A stretch of DNA of 64,000 nt from an uncultured Acidimicrobiaceae bacterium. Lineage in GTDB: Bacteria; Actinomycetota; Acidimicrobiia; Acidimicrobiales; UBA10347. This document shows positions 1 to 8,531 of the stretch, in pieces. The stretch is taken from positions 62,001 to 126,000 of the forward strand of contig CAJJAG010000006.1 of the NCBI GenBank assembly GCA_905182135.1, given 5' to 3'. The position numbers and the translations under genes were made by a program. The notes under the pieces were generated by a model that was not told where the DNA came from, made no database searches, and saw only the letters and a list, made by a program, of their open reading frames with translations. Numbering within the stretch: position 1 is the first letter of the stretch; each line of letters opens with the position of its first letter.

Positions 1-547
1 AAACATCGATCGGCTGATCGGTCTTCAAGAGCAGTTCTCGGGCCAACACGACCTTATTGAACTCGCCAGCCTTGATCCGGTCCCGCGCTGGGGCGACCAC
101 CTGGTCACGCCACAATTCTGGCGTAACGGCCGACATCAACTCATAGGTCGTCACCTGCGGGCGACTAGGTTCTTCGGCCAGGATTTGACGTGCTTGCTCC
201 ATACCTTGGGTCAACGTGATGCCCGTGGTCGTCATCCATCTGTTGCCAGCAGGGTCGTGTCCAACCACGACCTGGGGCACGATGAGTTCACCGGGTGCCT
301 CACGATCAAACGGCATCGCTGCAAAAGCAACGGGGCCGCTCGCGGGAACCCCAATCTCGTCTTGGCCCCGGAGCGCAGCAAGTTCTTGTTGTGCCTGACC
401 TGCGCCACTTGGCCGGACGATTGGGATACGCACCGCTACCCCGATCCCGGCCAGCAGCAACCCGTGGCGGCTCCACAACATCGCGGTCCGAGCACCGAGC
501 TCTAGGGGATCAATAGCCCTGTCGAGGCGAACACTGTGGCTTTGCAT
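1..547 (-). CDS. menF: Isochorismate synthase, N-terminal part (runs off the left edge)
   Basis: The reading frame enters from the left edge and begins at an ATG at 547, giving about 182 codons. The innermost part reads DRIKAGEFNKVVLARE, the conserved opening of the chorismate-binding domain of isochorismate and salicylate synthases; the N-terminal 130 residues are the variable lobe. The family converts chorismate to isochorismate, the first committed step to menaquinone or salicylate. A MenE-like ligase lies 2 kb away, which favours the menaquinone role over a siderophore role. The catalytic C-terminal two thirds are outside the window, so activity cannot be judged. No strong ribosome site precedes the ATG. 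Family confident; MenF rather than EntC or a salicylate synthase is inferred from context. Confidence 0.85.
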   Translation of the reverse strand, partial: MQSHSVRLDRAIDPLELGARTAMLWSRHGLLLAGIGVAVRIPIVRPSGAGQAQQELAALRGQDEIGVPASGPVAFAAMPFDREAPGELIVPQVVVGHDPAGNRWMTTTGITLTQGMEQARQILAEEPSRPQVTTYELMSAVTPELWRDQVVAPARDRIKAGEFNKVVLARELLLKTDQPIDV

Positions 548-899
548 CCCGGTCAGCGTATTGGTTGCGATGTGCAGTAGCCGGTTCGAATCCCCTTCCC
601 GTCACCACGGGTTGTCGCTAGCACAACAATGAAGCTCTTAGCGTCGCTGCGGACTTCTTGCGCCAAGGAGAGGTTCGCACCAGCGGCCCCGCCATGACCG
701 CTGCGGTTTATAGCGCTGAGTGGCATGCCCAAAATACAGTCCTCACCAATGCGCTTACGAGCACGCCAACGGTGACTGTCAGAACATTTCCATCTCATTC
801 ATCGAACAAGCACTTGGGTATTCGCCCAACGGATCGAGTCTTACCATGGCCGCGCCTGACAGGGTCAGCTTCGCGCTGAACATCATGGAATAAATCGAC
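548..899. other. Gene-free stretch with a tRNA-3'-end-like fragment
   Basis: No convincing gene. Positions 571-607 contain a perfect T-loop box (GGTTCGAATCC, 583-593) followed by an acceptor-like CCCGTCACCA, but the T-stem does not pair and there is no matching 5' half, so this is not a working tRNA. On the minus strand an 81-codon frame (553-798) has a GHGGAAG stretch that recalls serine beta-lactamase-like hydrolases, too little to name it. It may be a remnant of an older gene or attachment site. Confidence 0.4.
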
Positions 900-2111
900 C
901 TACCAGGGAAGCAAGCTCGCCTGAATTCCTTCGGCGAGCAGCGCTGCTAACACTTCCTCGGCATGTTCGAAATCGATAGTGTCGATGCGCAACTCGAGCA
1001 ATGCGCTACGGGCGCCCGTCGACCCGAGACCATCGTGGTCAACCTGCACAACGTTGGCCCGAGCCGCTGCAATCGTCGAAGAGACCTGGGCGAGTCGCCC
1101 TGGTAGGTCATCGAGTTCTACCCGAATACGGTTCAGTCGGCCCTGGTTCGCCAGGCCTCGCAGTGTCACACTCGATAGCGTTCGAGGGTCAATATTGCCG
1201 CCGCACAGGACCAGACCAACACGCTGGCCGGCGAAAACCTCGGGGAATTCGAGACAGGCGGCCAGAGCAGCAGCGCCAGCGCCCTCGACGACCGTCTTCT
1301 CGATTTCGAGCAGCATGGCGATTGCCTCTTCGATAGCGGCTTCGCTAACAACTAGTACTTCGACTCGGTGATCACGCAGCAGCTGCTGGGTGATCGAGCC
1401 GGGCTCTGTCACGGCAATGCCGTCGGCCACAGTGGTACCAGCTACCGCCGTAGATGCACGTCCGGCAAGAGCGTCTGCCATCCACGGGTAGCGCTCGGTC
1501 TGCACACCGATTACTCGCACCGGTCGATCGTGGTCTGAAGCGGCCACGGCGATCCCGGACGCCAGTCCACCACCACCAACAGCTGCGACAATGGTGTCGA
1601 GTTGGGGTTCCTGCTCGAGCATCTCGATACCGACGGTGCCTTGCCCAGCGATCACGACAGGGTCGTTGAACGGGTGGATGAACTCAAGGTCGCGCTCGGC
1701 TGCAATGGCGAGCGCATGGACAGCGGCTTCCATCACATCGTTTCCGGCGAGTTCCACCGTGGCCCCTAAGTCGCGTGTTCGAGCGACCTTGACGAACGGC
1801 GTGTTCTCGGGCATGACGATCGTTGTTTCCAGACCCAGCAGCGAGCCGTGATAGGCCACACCCTGGGCATGGTTTCCAGCCGACATAGCAACCACGCCAG
1901 TGCCCGGGGCAACATTGAGCAATCGATTTCGAGCGCCCCGACCCTTGAAAGAGCCGGTGTATTGCAAGTTCTCAAACTTGAGGTGAACGGTTGTCCCCAC
2001 GATCTCAGAAAGTGTTCGTGAGTGTGTCAGTGGTGTGCGCTCGAGAGCGCCGTCCAGGCGTTTGACGGCATCGCGAACGTCGTCGATTGTCACGGCAGGT
2101 TGTTCGGTCAC
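900..2111 (-). CDS. ilvA: Threonine ammonia-lyase with C-terminal ACT-like domain
   Basis: A PLP-dependent fold-type II enzyme of about 403 residues that deaminates threonine (and usually serine) to 2-oxobutyrate and ammonia in the cytosol. The PLP lysine lies in GSFKGRGARN near residue 56 and the phosphate-binding loop is VGGGGLASG near residue 180. The last 80 residues (after NQGRLNRIRVELDDLPGRLA) form an ACT-like regulatory domain, as in the shorter threonine dehydratases with one ACT domain. I chose GTG at 2111 because the family begins just before this point; an upstream TTG at 2162 would add 17 poorly conserved residues and nearly abut the divergent gene at 2170. Biosynthetic or catabolic use cannot be decided here. 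Confidence 0.88.
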   Translation of the reverse strand: MTEQPAVTIDDVRDAVKRLDGALERTPLTHSRTLSEIVGTTVHLKFENLQYTGSFKGRGARNRLLNVAPGTGVVAMSAGNHAQGVAYHGSLLGLETTIVMPENTPFVKVARTRDLGATVELAGNDVMEAAVHALAIAAERDLEFIHPFNDPVVIAGQGTVGIEMLEQEPQLDTIVAAVGGGGLASGIAVAASDHDRPVRVIGVQTERYPWMADALAGRASTAVAGTTVADGIAVTEPGSITQQLLRDHRVEVLVVSEAAIEEAIAMLLEIEKTVVEGAGAAALAACLEFPEVFAGQRVGLVLCGGNIDPRTLSSVTLRGLANQGRLNRIRVELDDLPGRLAQVSSTIAAARANVVQVDHDGLGSTGARSALLELRIDTIDFEHAEEVLAALLAEGIQASLLPW

Positions 2112-2169
2112 GTGGCGACAGTAGCCGCCTAACTGTGGCGAAACGGCTGCGACCGACCACAATCATGGT

Positions 2170-2598
2170 GTGGATCGCACTATCTCGGCAACCGTCGACG
2201 CTGCTCCTGTCGCGACCATGGAAGCACTCGCCGACTTGAGCACGTATTCGGCTTGGCTCTCGTTGGTCGCCGCCGCTGAACCCGACGGGCCCGATGTCTG
2301 GCTGGTCACGCTGCGAGCACGCTTAGGGCCACTCTCTCGTTCCAAGCGGCTACGCATGATCCGCACCGAGCTTCTCGAGCACTCGGTCCGGTTCGAACGA
2401 GCCGAGACCGACGGCCGAAACCATGCAGAATGGGTGCTCAGCGCATCACTCGACCCAATCACCGTTTCGATTAGCGAGGTCAAGGTGCATCTGCACTACG
2501 GGGGTGCATTGTGGTCCGCTCCATTGGAAATTGTGTTGGCTTCGTTCGAAAGCAGTGCCGCTGAACGCCTGAGTGCCTACCTAAGCGAAACGAACTAA
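2170..2598 (+). CDS. SRPBCC (START-like) family protein
   Basis: A 142-residue protein opening with a strand then a PVATMEALADLSTYSAW segment, the usual signature of the polyketide cyclase/START-like fold, where an early helix-grip segment is followed by antiparallel strands ending in a long C-terminal helix (APLEIVLASFESSAAERLSAYL). Members bind hydrophobic ligands; the ligand here is unknown. The start is GTG at 2170. It is divergent from the threonine ammonia-lyase and only 5 bases ahead of the MenE-like ligase, so it is probably co-transcribed with it. A small SRPBCC protein beside menE recurs in actinobacteria as far as I recall, but a role in quinone synthesis is inference only. Confidence 0.7.
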   Translation: MDRTISATVDAAPVATMEALADLSTYSAWLSLVAAAEPDGPDVWLVTLRARLGPLSRSKRLRMIRTELLEHSVRFERAETDGRNHAEWVLSASLDPITVSISEVKVHLHYGGALWSAPLEIVLASFESSAAERLSAYLSETN

Positions 2599-2603
2599 CT
2601 GTT

Positions 2604-3722
2604 ATGCGCGATCTCGTCATGCTGGACTTGCCGGCTGGACAAGCATTCGTCGACGCACTTCGCACCGTTTGGGACGCGGGGGACGCCGTATTTCCGCTGG
2701 ATCAGCGGCTGCCCCAGACCGAGGCCGACCGCGTCATCGCTGTCGCACAGCCGACCGCTGTCGTCGGCTCTGACGGCGAACGCCGCAGTCTCGCTGGCGG
2801 TACGCCTGTTCACGATGGCGACGCGATCGTGGTCGCTACATCCGGCACGACCGGCAACCCGAAGGCCGTCATCCATACACACACCTCTGTTGCAGCGTCA
2901 GCCCATGCCACCAGTGACGGGCTCGGAGCGGACCCGACAACGGATCGATGGTTGGGCTGTCTTCCTCCAGCACATATCGGGGGCTTAGCCGTCATCACGC
3001 GATCACTGGTCACAGGAACCGGCCTAATCGTGCACGAAAGCTTCGATGCTCCAGCAGCCGACCAAGCTGCAATCGAAGGAGCCACGCTCGTGTCGTTGGT
3101 AACTCGGGCATTGAACCAGGTCGACGTCTTCGGTTTCCGCAAAGTGCTGATCGGCGGCGCCGCTCCCCCGCCCGACCTTCCCGACCATGTCATTGCTACC
3201 TATGGCATGACCGAAACGGGTTCCGGATGCGTGTACGACGGCTACCCGCTTGATGGTGTCGAGCTACGAGCGACACCTGCTGGCGAAATCGAGATTCGAG
3301 CTGACCTGCTATTGAGGGCCTATCGCACAGCCGACGGCGAGATCGACCCGTTCCGCCAAGATGGCTGGTTCCCCACAGGCGACCTCGGCAGCATCGACCC
3401 AGACGGCAGACTCTGGATCGATGGCCGAGCTGGCGACATGCTGATCACTGGCGGCGAGAACGTCTGGCCGCACCGCATCGAGCGAGTACTCGAAACACAT
3501 CCCACCATCGCCGAGGCCGCCGTGATCGGGCGCCCAGATCCCGACTGGGGGCACAAGATCGTCGCCGTCGTTGTTCTCTCGGGCGATACGACACCGACAC
3601 TCGATGATCTGCGTGACTATGTGCGGGCCGATCTACCCGCATGGAACGCACCCAAAGAACTCGTCGTGGTCGAGTCGCTCCCCAAGACTGCACTCGGCAA
3701 GGTTCGCAAGGCCGATCTCTAG
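2604..3722 (+). CDS. menE: MenE-like o-succinylbenzoate-CoA ligase
   Basis: An acyl-adenylate-forming ligase of only 372 residues, matching the short actinobacterial MenE proteins rather than the usual 500-plus residue acyl-CoA synthetases. The P-loop VATSGTTGNPKAVIHTH is at about residues 76-92, YGMTETG near 201, GWFPTGDLG near 254 and the catalytic C-terminal lysine in ALGKVRKADL at the extreme end. MenE activates o-succinylbenzoate with ATP and CoA for naphthoate ring closure in menaquinone synthesis. The proximity of an isochorismate synthase supports this. A perfect hairpin terminator follows the stop directly. An alternative is a short ligase for another aryl acid. Confidence 0.78.
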   Translation: MRDLVMLDLPAGQAFVDALRTVWDAGDAVFPLDQRLPQTEADRVIAVAQPTAVVGSDGERRSLAGGTPVHDGDAIVVATSGTTGNPKAVIHTHTSVAASAHATSDGLGADPTTDRWLGCLPPAHIGGLAVITRSLVTGTGLIVHESFDAPAADQAAIEGATLVSLVTRALNQVDVFGFRKVLIGGAAPPPDLPDHVIATYGMTETGSGCVYDGYPLDGVELRATPAGEIEIRADLLLRAYRTADGEIDPFRQDGWFPTGDLGSIDPDGRLWIDGRAGDMLITGGENVWPHRIERVLETHPTIAEAAVIGRPDPDWGHKIVAVVVLSGDTTPTLDDLRDYVRADLPAWNAPKELVVVESLPKTALGKVRKADL

Positions 3723-3725
3723 AAC

Positions 3726-3752
3726 ATTCTGACACCCTCGGGGTGTCAGAAT
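3726..3752. terminator. Bidirectional intrinsic terminator
   Basis: Perfect 12-bp inverted repeat ATTCTGACACCC / GGGTGTCAGAAT around a TCG loop, starting 4 bases after the menE stop and ending 4 bases before the stop of the convergent VOC gene. The flanking A/T bases would provide weak U-tracts on both strands. Confidence 0.85.
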
Positions 3753-3755
3753 TTG

Positions 3756-4250
3756 CTAAAGGGTGGCTTTGCGGTCGGTCCATGCCTGGACCAGGTCGGG
3801 AGCTTCGGCCGCGAAATGTTCCAAGTCGCCCGGCTCGATCGTGCGAGCCGTGAGTTCGAGGCGATGGCCACTGGGGTCGTAGAAGTAGATCGAGCGGATG
3901 AAGCCGTGGTCGACCGGTCCAAGTACATCGATGTTGTGCTCCACCAGATTCTGGTGAGCGGCATCGAGCGCATCTATCGACGCTACTTCGAGTGCCAAAT
4001 GTTGGGCCCAGTCAGGATTATTCGCCTGAGCCACGGCCGGTTCGTCAACTAGGTCGAAGAAGGCAACCCAACTTCCGTCGGCCATTTCGAAGAAAAGGTG
4101 GCAGTGAGGCGCGAACTCTTGTGTAGATGGCACGCGGTCCTGCGTGATCACATGAGCAAGCTTCATGCCGAGAACGTCGCTGTAGAAGTTCATGGTCTCG
4201 GCGGCGTCGCGGCATCGATACGCAACATGGTTCAGCTTTTGGACGTCCAC
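3756..4250 (-). CDS. VOC (glyoxalase/dioxygenase) family protein
   Basis: A 164-residue vicinal oxygen chelate protein. It opens with KLNHVAYRCRDAAETMNFYSDVLGMKL, split here as the typical strand, His metal ligand and helix, and ends with the second module carrying YFYDPSGHRLELTA, where the glutamate is a usual metal ligand. A His in QHLALEV provides another likely ligand. Such proteins include glyoxalase I, extradiol dioxygenases and fosfomycin-type resistance proteins; the substrate cannot be read. It converges on the menE unit and shares its terminator. It starts at ATG 4250 and appears monocistronic. Confidence 0.8.
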   Translation of the reverse strand: MDVQKLNHVAYRCRDAAETMNFYSDVLGMKLAHVITQDRVPSTQEFAPHCHLFFEMADGSWVAFFDLVDEPAVAQANNPDWAQHLALEVASIDALDAAHQNLVEHNIDVLGPVDHGFIRSIYFYDPSGHRLELTARTIEPGDLEHFAAEAPDLVQAWTDRKATL

Positions 4251-4632
4251 CTGGCCATCTTAGAACACATTGCCAATGACAAGTTTTCTAAAATAGAACG
4301 GCGTAACCCCTTCCCAAAACGTCCCTACCGAGACGCAACATAAGACGCCACGGCCCGTCTATTCCCAAATGAAGTCGCCGTCTCGTGTCCTGTCCGCGTA
4401 CGCAACACGCTGCTGCACGTCGTTAGGTACCTGGCCGAACCCACGTCGTCGCGGACCTGGTTCTCAAACCACCGTCGCGAACCAATAAGTTCTGGTTCCT
4501 GCGAACTTGGGACTAGTCCCCTTTCCCCTTTCTTTACGCTTGCATATTTGCGGTCCCGACAAGCCTGAGGCGTTGTGACTGGCGACCCTTCCGCAACACC
4601 AGCATTGTTGCGCACCCTGATAGCTTCGGCCT
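4251..4632. other. Divergent intergenic region
   Basis: A 382-base gap between the divergent VOC gene and the reductase operon. It holds A/T-rich tracts (about 4270-4300 and 4500-4560) suitable for promoters of both. No protein with recognisable family features and no RNA gene seen. Confidence 0.45.
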
Positions 4633-5373
4633 ATGACGACTACCTCGACTGCCGATATCGAGTTCTTCTTCGACCCCATATGTCCGTTCGCCTGGATCAC
4701 CTCGCGCTGGGTCGAAAAGGTTGTAGCGCAGTCTGACTACGACGTCGAGTGGCGCTTTATCAGTCTTCGAATTCTGAACAAGGCCAAGGACTACGCCACG
4801 GAATTCCCCGCCGGTTACGAACACGGTCACACCGCAGGGCTGCGAATGTTGCGGGTGGCGTCCCATGTACGCGACGAGCTTGGCTCTGAACCGCTTGGCT
4901 CCCTCTACACCGCCTTTGGTGATAGTTACTTCAGTGTCGAAAAGGCTGACGGCGAGGCGGCCCGAGTAGCTCTCGGTTCGGTCGAAGCGGTCACCGCCTG
5001 CCTGACCACCGCTGGGCTCGACACGAAGTACGCTGCTGCCGCCGACGACACGGCGTGGGACCAACTCATCGAGGACGAGACCGAACTAGCCTTGTCCCGC
5101 ACCGGGCGCGACGTCGGCACACCCATCATTACGTTCCAGCCGCCAGACGGACTCTCGTTCTTTGGACCAGTGATCAGCAGGGTACCTGCCGACGAAGACG
5201 CGCTGCCATTGTGGGAAGCCGTCACCACGCTGGCTCGCTACCCCGGCTTCTCAGAGATGAAGCGAAGTATGCGTGAAGCACCTCAGCTCAATGTTCTGGG
5301 CGGTATGACTGAGTCACCAAAGATGGAAGATTGGAAGGGCGGCCACCGCGCCGGGCACCTTCCCAACGAGTGA
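4633..5373 (+). CDS. DsbA-fold mycothiol-dependent nitroreductase (Rv2466c type)
   Basis: A 246-residue thioredoxin-superfamily protein. Near the N-terminus it reads FFFDPICPFAWITSRW, with the CPFA active-site motif (CPxA) and following tryptophan typical of the mycobacterial Rv2466c family rather than the CxxC of true DsbA. Rv2466c is a cytosolic, mycothiol-dependent reductase that activates nitro prodrugs and helps oxidative stress defence. There is no signal peptide. The presence of mshA (mycothiol synthesis) at 10.5 kb fits. The stop overlaps the next start by 4 bases (GTGA), so translation is coupled to the YczE-like protein. Family call strong, physiological substrate unknown. Confidence 0.82.
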   Translation: MTTTSTADIEFFFDPICPFAWITSRWVEKVVAQSDYDVEWRFISLRILNKAKDYATEFPAGYEHGHTAGLRMLRVASHVRDELGSEPLGSLYTAFGDSYFSVEKADGEAARVALGSVEAVTACLTTAGLDTKYAAAADDTAWDQLIEDETELALSRTGRDVGTPIITFQPPDGLSFFGPVISRVPADEDALPLWEAVTTLARYPGFSEMKRSMREAPQLNVLGGMTESPKMEDWKGGHRAGHLPNE

Positions 5374-6011
5374 CCACCGCACTTCCACCAACACGACCCT
5401 TCGCCGGATTCCACTTTCTCCCTATCGATGCACCGCGCGTTCGTCGCGTTGTCCAACTCCTGATCGGCCTAGCACTCTTCGCTGTGTCCCTTTCGTTCAC
5501 GGTTGAGCCAAAACTCGGTGCGAGCCCGTGGACCGTCTTCCATGAAGGCGCAAGCGATCAAACGAACCTGTCTTTCGGCACCGTCGTGTCGTTAACAGGT
5601 GTGTTGTTGTTGGGCGCCTTGTGGTGGCTTAAGGAGCCGGTTGGGCTGGGAACCGTGCTGAATGTCGCGATCATTGGACCCATCGCTGATGTTTCACTGC
5701 GAATCATTCCAGATCTCGAGAATATGGTCGTGCGGGTGCTGATGCTTGGGACTGCACCGGTGCTCTTAGGACTCGGTACCGGCCTGTATCTGGGAACCGC
5801 TGTCGGCCCGGGACCTCGCGACGGCATCATGACGGCGCTCAACAAAAGGGGCATCGAGACATGGAAAGCGCGCACAGCAATCGAGCTCACGGCCCTGGCT
5901 GTCGGGTTCCTGCTGGGCGGCGTCGCCGGCTTTGGAACGATCTGGATGGCATTTACTGTCGGTCCATGTGTGCAGTTCTTCCTTCCGTGGTTCAGAATTG
6001 ATACGGAGTGA
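5370..6011 (+). CDS. YczE/YitT-like integral membrane protein
   Basis: About 213 residues with five to six hydrophobic segments, the first at VVQLLIGLALFAVSLSFTV. The stretch LGLGTGLYLGTAVGPGPRDG is characteristic of the YczE/YyaS/YitT-like family, whose biochemical role is unknown. I chose GTG 5370, which overlaps the preceding TGA as GTGA; an earlier in-frame start at 5331 would add 13 residues read from inside the upstream gene. The downstream serine hydrolase also overlaps by 4 bases, making a three-gene coupled unit in which a membrane protein links two cytosolic enzymes. Confidence 0.78.
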   Translation: MTTALPPTRPFAGFHFLPIDAPRVRRVVQLLIGLALFAVSLSFTVEPKLGASPWTVFHEGASDQTNLSFGTVVSLTGVLLLGALWWLKEPVGLGTVLNVAIIGPIADVSLRIIPDLENMVVRVLMLGTAPVLLGLGTGLYLGTAVGPGPRDGIMTALNKRGIETWKARTAIELTALAVGFLLGGVAGFGTIWMAFTVGPCVQFFLPWFRIDTE

Positions 6012-6832
6012 CCTCTGAACCTGGAGACCTGTCGGCACTGACCTCGACCTGGCCAGGCACCAGTGCCCTTGCCATAGCGAACCAAAACACAGTGCTCGGC
6101 GCCGCAGGTAACCTCGACTGGGTGACGCTCATAGCGTCGGTCTCCAAGCTATTCACTTCCTATGCTTGCCTTGTCGCTCTTGAAGAAGGCACCATCTCAC
6201 TCGATGACCAAGCGGGCCCGTCAGGATCTACGGTGCGCCACCTTATGGCGCACGCCTCTGGTCTGGGCTTCGATTCCGACGCCAGCAGCACGTTTAAACC
6301 GGGGATCCGGCGGATCTATTCGAACGTCGGCATAGAGAAGCTTGCTAACCATCTTCAAACTGCTGCTGGAATCCCATTCACCGACTATCTGGTCGAGGCG
6401 GTCATCGAACCGCTCGGCCTAGTTGGTTTCGAAGCACAAGGCTCGCCTGCCCATGGCATGCGAGCCTCGATAAACCATCTGCTGGCTTTGGGCCGTGAGC
6501 TGATGAACCCCACGTTGGTGGCCCGCGAGACACTCGATCACGCCACATCACCAGTATTTCCCGAGCTGCCGGGCGTGCTTCCTGGCTTCGGCTCAGCTGA
6601 CCCGAACCTTTGGGGTCTCGGATTTGAGATCCGTGGCAACAAGAATCCACACTGGACGGGCACCCGCCTCGACCCGACCACGTTTGGTCACTTCGGTGGT
6701 TCCGGTTCGTTCCTATGGGTCGACCCAACACGCCAACTAGTGGGAGCATCGCTGTCTAGCGAGGCGTTCGGCCCGTGGGCGATCGACGCATGGCCGACTG
6801 CCAACACCGTTCTCATCGAACGCTACGGCTAG
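6008..6832 (+). CDS. Serine hydrolase, class C beta-lactamase fold
   Basis: A compact 274-residue member of the beta-lactamase/transpeptidase-like family (esterases, D-aminopeptidases, LACTB-like). The nucleophile motif SxxK is SVSK near residue 45, the second motif YxN is YSN near residue 100, and the third region near the end reads FGHFGGSGSFLWVDP, the usual H-G-G triad site. It lacks a signal peptide, so it likely acts in the cytosol. The start GTG 6008 overlaps the upstream stop (GTGA). The family is normally 350-400 residues, so this is a shortened form. Substrate unknown. Confidence 0.78.
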   Translation: MTSEPGDLSALTSTWPGTSALAIANQNTVLGAAGNLDWVTLIASVSKLFTSYACLVALEEGTISLDDQAGPSGSTVRHLMAHASGLGFDSDASSTFKPGIRRIYSNVGIEKLANHLQTAAGIPFTDYLVEAVIEPLGLVGFEAQGSPAHGMRASINHLLALGRELMNPTLVARETLDHATSPVFPELPGVLPGFGSADPNLWGLGFEIRGNKNPHWTGTRLDPTTFGHFGGSGSFLWVDPTRQLVGASLSSEAFGPWAIDAWPTANTVLIERYG

Positions 6833-6845
6833 CAGAATCTGAACA

Positions 6846-7664
6846 ATGGGTGTCTTGGTCGTACGAATCGACGATATGGAGCTTGAGGCTTGCAGCGATT
6901 GGCTGTGGCAGCTGGGAGCAACCGCTATCGAAGAACGCAGCGACGGCGGGAAGCTGTCGCTGTTCGTCGGCTTCGGCCATGACGACCTAGCTCTAGAAGC
7001 TCGCTCGGTATTGGGCGAGCGGTGGCCATGCAGGTTCGAGAGCACCGGCGACGAAGCCGCCTGGCGGGACGAGTGGATAAAATGGATCGAGCCCATTCAG
7101 GTTGCAGGCTTTGTCGTCCACGCTCCATGGCATAACCCGTCGCTATGGGCCGACGCCCCTGTCGGATCACCTGAATTATCTATCGATCCCGGCCGCGCCT
7201 TCGGGTCTGGGCACCACCCCACGACTCGTCTGGCTCTGACCGCAATGCGTTCAATTGTCGGACCTGGCGCCAGGGTGCTCGATGTGGGGTGTGGCACGGG
7301 AATTTTGTCGATCGCAGCCGCCCGCCTTGGGGCCAAAGCGGTACTCGGCATCGACCTGGACTACGACATCCTCGAGGTAGCTGACGCTAACGTGGAAGCG
7401 AACGGTGTCGCCGATCAGGTCTCGCTTCGTACCGACGATGTACACGACCTGACCGAGTGCTTCGACATAGTGGTTGCGAATATTGTGATCGGCGATCTGA
7501 TGGGCCTGATGCCAGCGGTTGTTGATCGAGCAGACTCAGCGGTGGTGATCAGCGGTTTCCTTGGCGACCAATTCGAACGTCTGCTTGGCCAGGTCAACAT
7601 CGACGTAGCCGAACGCACGTCACTCGACGGCTGGGGATGCGCCATCCTGACCCCCACCAACTAA
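6846..7664 (+). CDS. prmA: Ribosomal protein L11 methyltransferase
   Basis: A 272-residue class I SAM-dependent methyltransferase. The N-terminal 90 residues form the L11-recognition domain with WRDEWIKWIEPI, then PGRAFGSGHHPTTRLAL, the PrmA signature, then the SAM-binding motif VLDVGCGTGILSIAA near residue 143, and VANIV in the catalytic pocket. PrmA trimethylates ribosomal protein L11. Thirteen bases separate it from the serine hydrolase, so it may be the last gene of the unit beginning at 4633. A hairpin follows at 7676. Confidence 0.9.
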   Translation: MGVLVVRIDDMELEACSDWLWQLGATAIEERSDGGKLSLFVGFGHDDLALEARSVLGERWPCRFESTGDEAAWRDEWIKWIEPIQVAGFVVHAPWHNPSLWADAPVGSPELSIDPGRAFGSGHHPTTRLALTAMRSIVGPGARVLDVGCGTGILSIAAARLGAKAVLGIDLDYDILEVADANVEANGVADQVSLRTDDVHDLTECFDIVVANIVIGDLMGLMPAVVDRADSAVVISGFLGDQFERLLGQVNIDVAERTSLDGWGCAILTPTN

Positions 7665-7675
7665 CCCTGAACCAC

Positions 7676-7704
7676 TTGAGACGGGTACCTCATACACGTC
7701 TCAA
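7676..7704 (+). terminator. Candidate hairpin terminator after prmA
   Basis: Inverted repeat TTGAGACG / CGTCTCAA with a 13-base loop, 11 bases after the prmA stop and ahead of the convergent tag gene. The loop is long and the U-tract short, so strength is uncertain. Confidence 0.5.
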
Positions 7705-7732
7705 TTCGATGCGGTTCACTGGTGCCGATATG

Positions 7733-8347
7733 TCAGGCGATGGCGGCCTGTTGGGTGGCGCAGATGGCATGCCATTCGCAGCCTTCAACATGGTCATTGA
7801 CCAGCCCCATAGCCTGCATGAACGCATAGGCAGTGGTTGGACCAAAGAACTTCCAGCCCCGCTTCTTTAGGTCCTTGCTAAGCGCTGTCGAAGTGGCCGT
7901 CTGATTGGCTATGAGCAGGCCGGGTTCCTTCAGGTCAGGCTCGCGTTTTGTCGGCCGCCATCCCCACACGTACTCCCTGACCGAACCAAATTCATCAGCC
8001 ATCTCAAGGGCGCGTGCAGCGTTGTTGATCGTGGCCTCGATTTTGCCTCGATGGCGAATAATGCCTGCGTCCTGCAGTAGCCGTTCGGTATCGGACTCGT
8101 CGAACTCAGCAACGCTGGCAATCTCGAAGTTGGCGAACGCAGCGCGGAAGTTCTCGCGTTTGCGAAGAACCGTGATCCACGACAGCCCTGACTGAAAGCC
8201 CTCGAGACAGATCTTCTCAAATAGGCGGTCGTCGTTGAGGGTAGGCCGGCCCCATTCCTCGTCGTGATAGATCGTGTAGTCATCCAGATCCCCAGGCCAC
8301 CAACAACGCAAGTGACCATCGACTCCTTCACGAAGCAGTTCGCTCAT
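7733..8347 (-). CDS. tag: DNA-3-methyladenine glycosylase I
   Basis: A 204-residue HhH-superfamily repair enzyme that removes 3-methyladenine from alkylated DNA. The four zinc ligands of Tag are visible: Cys in LRCWW and His in IYHDEEWG near the N-terminus, and His and Cys in CEWHAIC near the C-terminus. EGFQSGLSWITVLRKRE is the conserved core helix. ATG 8347 is preferred; a start 3 codons upstream is possible. It faces prmA convergently and stands alone. Confidence 0.92.
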   Translation of the reverse strand: MSELLREGVDGHLRCWWPGDLDDYTIYHDEEWGRPTLNDDRLFEKICLEGFQSGLSWITVLRKRENFRAAFANFEIASVAEFDESDTERLLQDAGIIRHRGKIEATINNAARALEMADEFGSVREYVWGWRPTKREPDLKEPGLLIANQTATSTALSKDLKKRGWKFFGPTTAYAFMQAMGLVNDHVEGCEWHAICATQQAAIA

Positions 8348-8531
8348 GACCCCCACCCTAAGTGTCCAGTCCTGCTATTCATAGCGTAAATTCAACGACC
8401 CTCACCACCTCTCGTTACGTTCTTGACAACCACGGCCGGGGCCAGGAGTACACGTTCCTGTGGCCTAATAATTGAGGCCATGCCCTCGATCATTCCCGAT
8501 GGGGACGAGGGCACCCTTGGTCTGGCCGACC

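Noticed and set aside
571-607. A tRNA gene at the T-loop-like sequence
   Set aside because: The T-stem has mismatches at most positions and no 5' acceptor or anticodon arm can be fitted.
553-798. 81-codon minus-strand frame with GHGGAAG
   Set aside because: Recalls a serine hydrolase end, but only one short motif, and its tail is read through the tRNA-like fragment. Not enough for a gene or pseudogene call.
4325-5064. Minus-strand frames in and after the divergent gap at 4.3-5.1 kb
   Set aside because: Low-complexity composition with no motifs; partly antisense to the mycothiol-type reductase.
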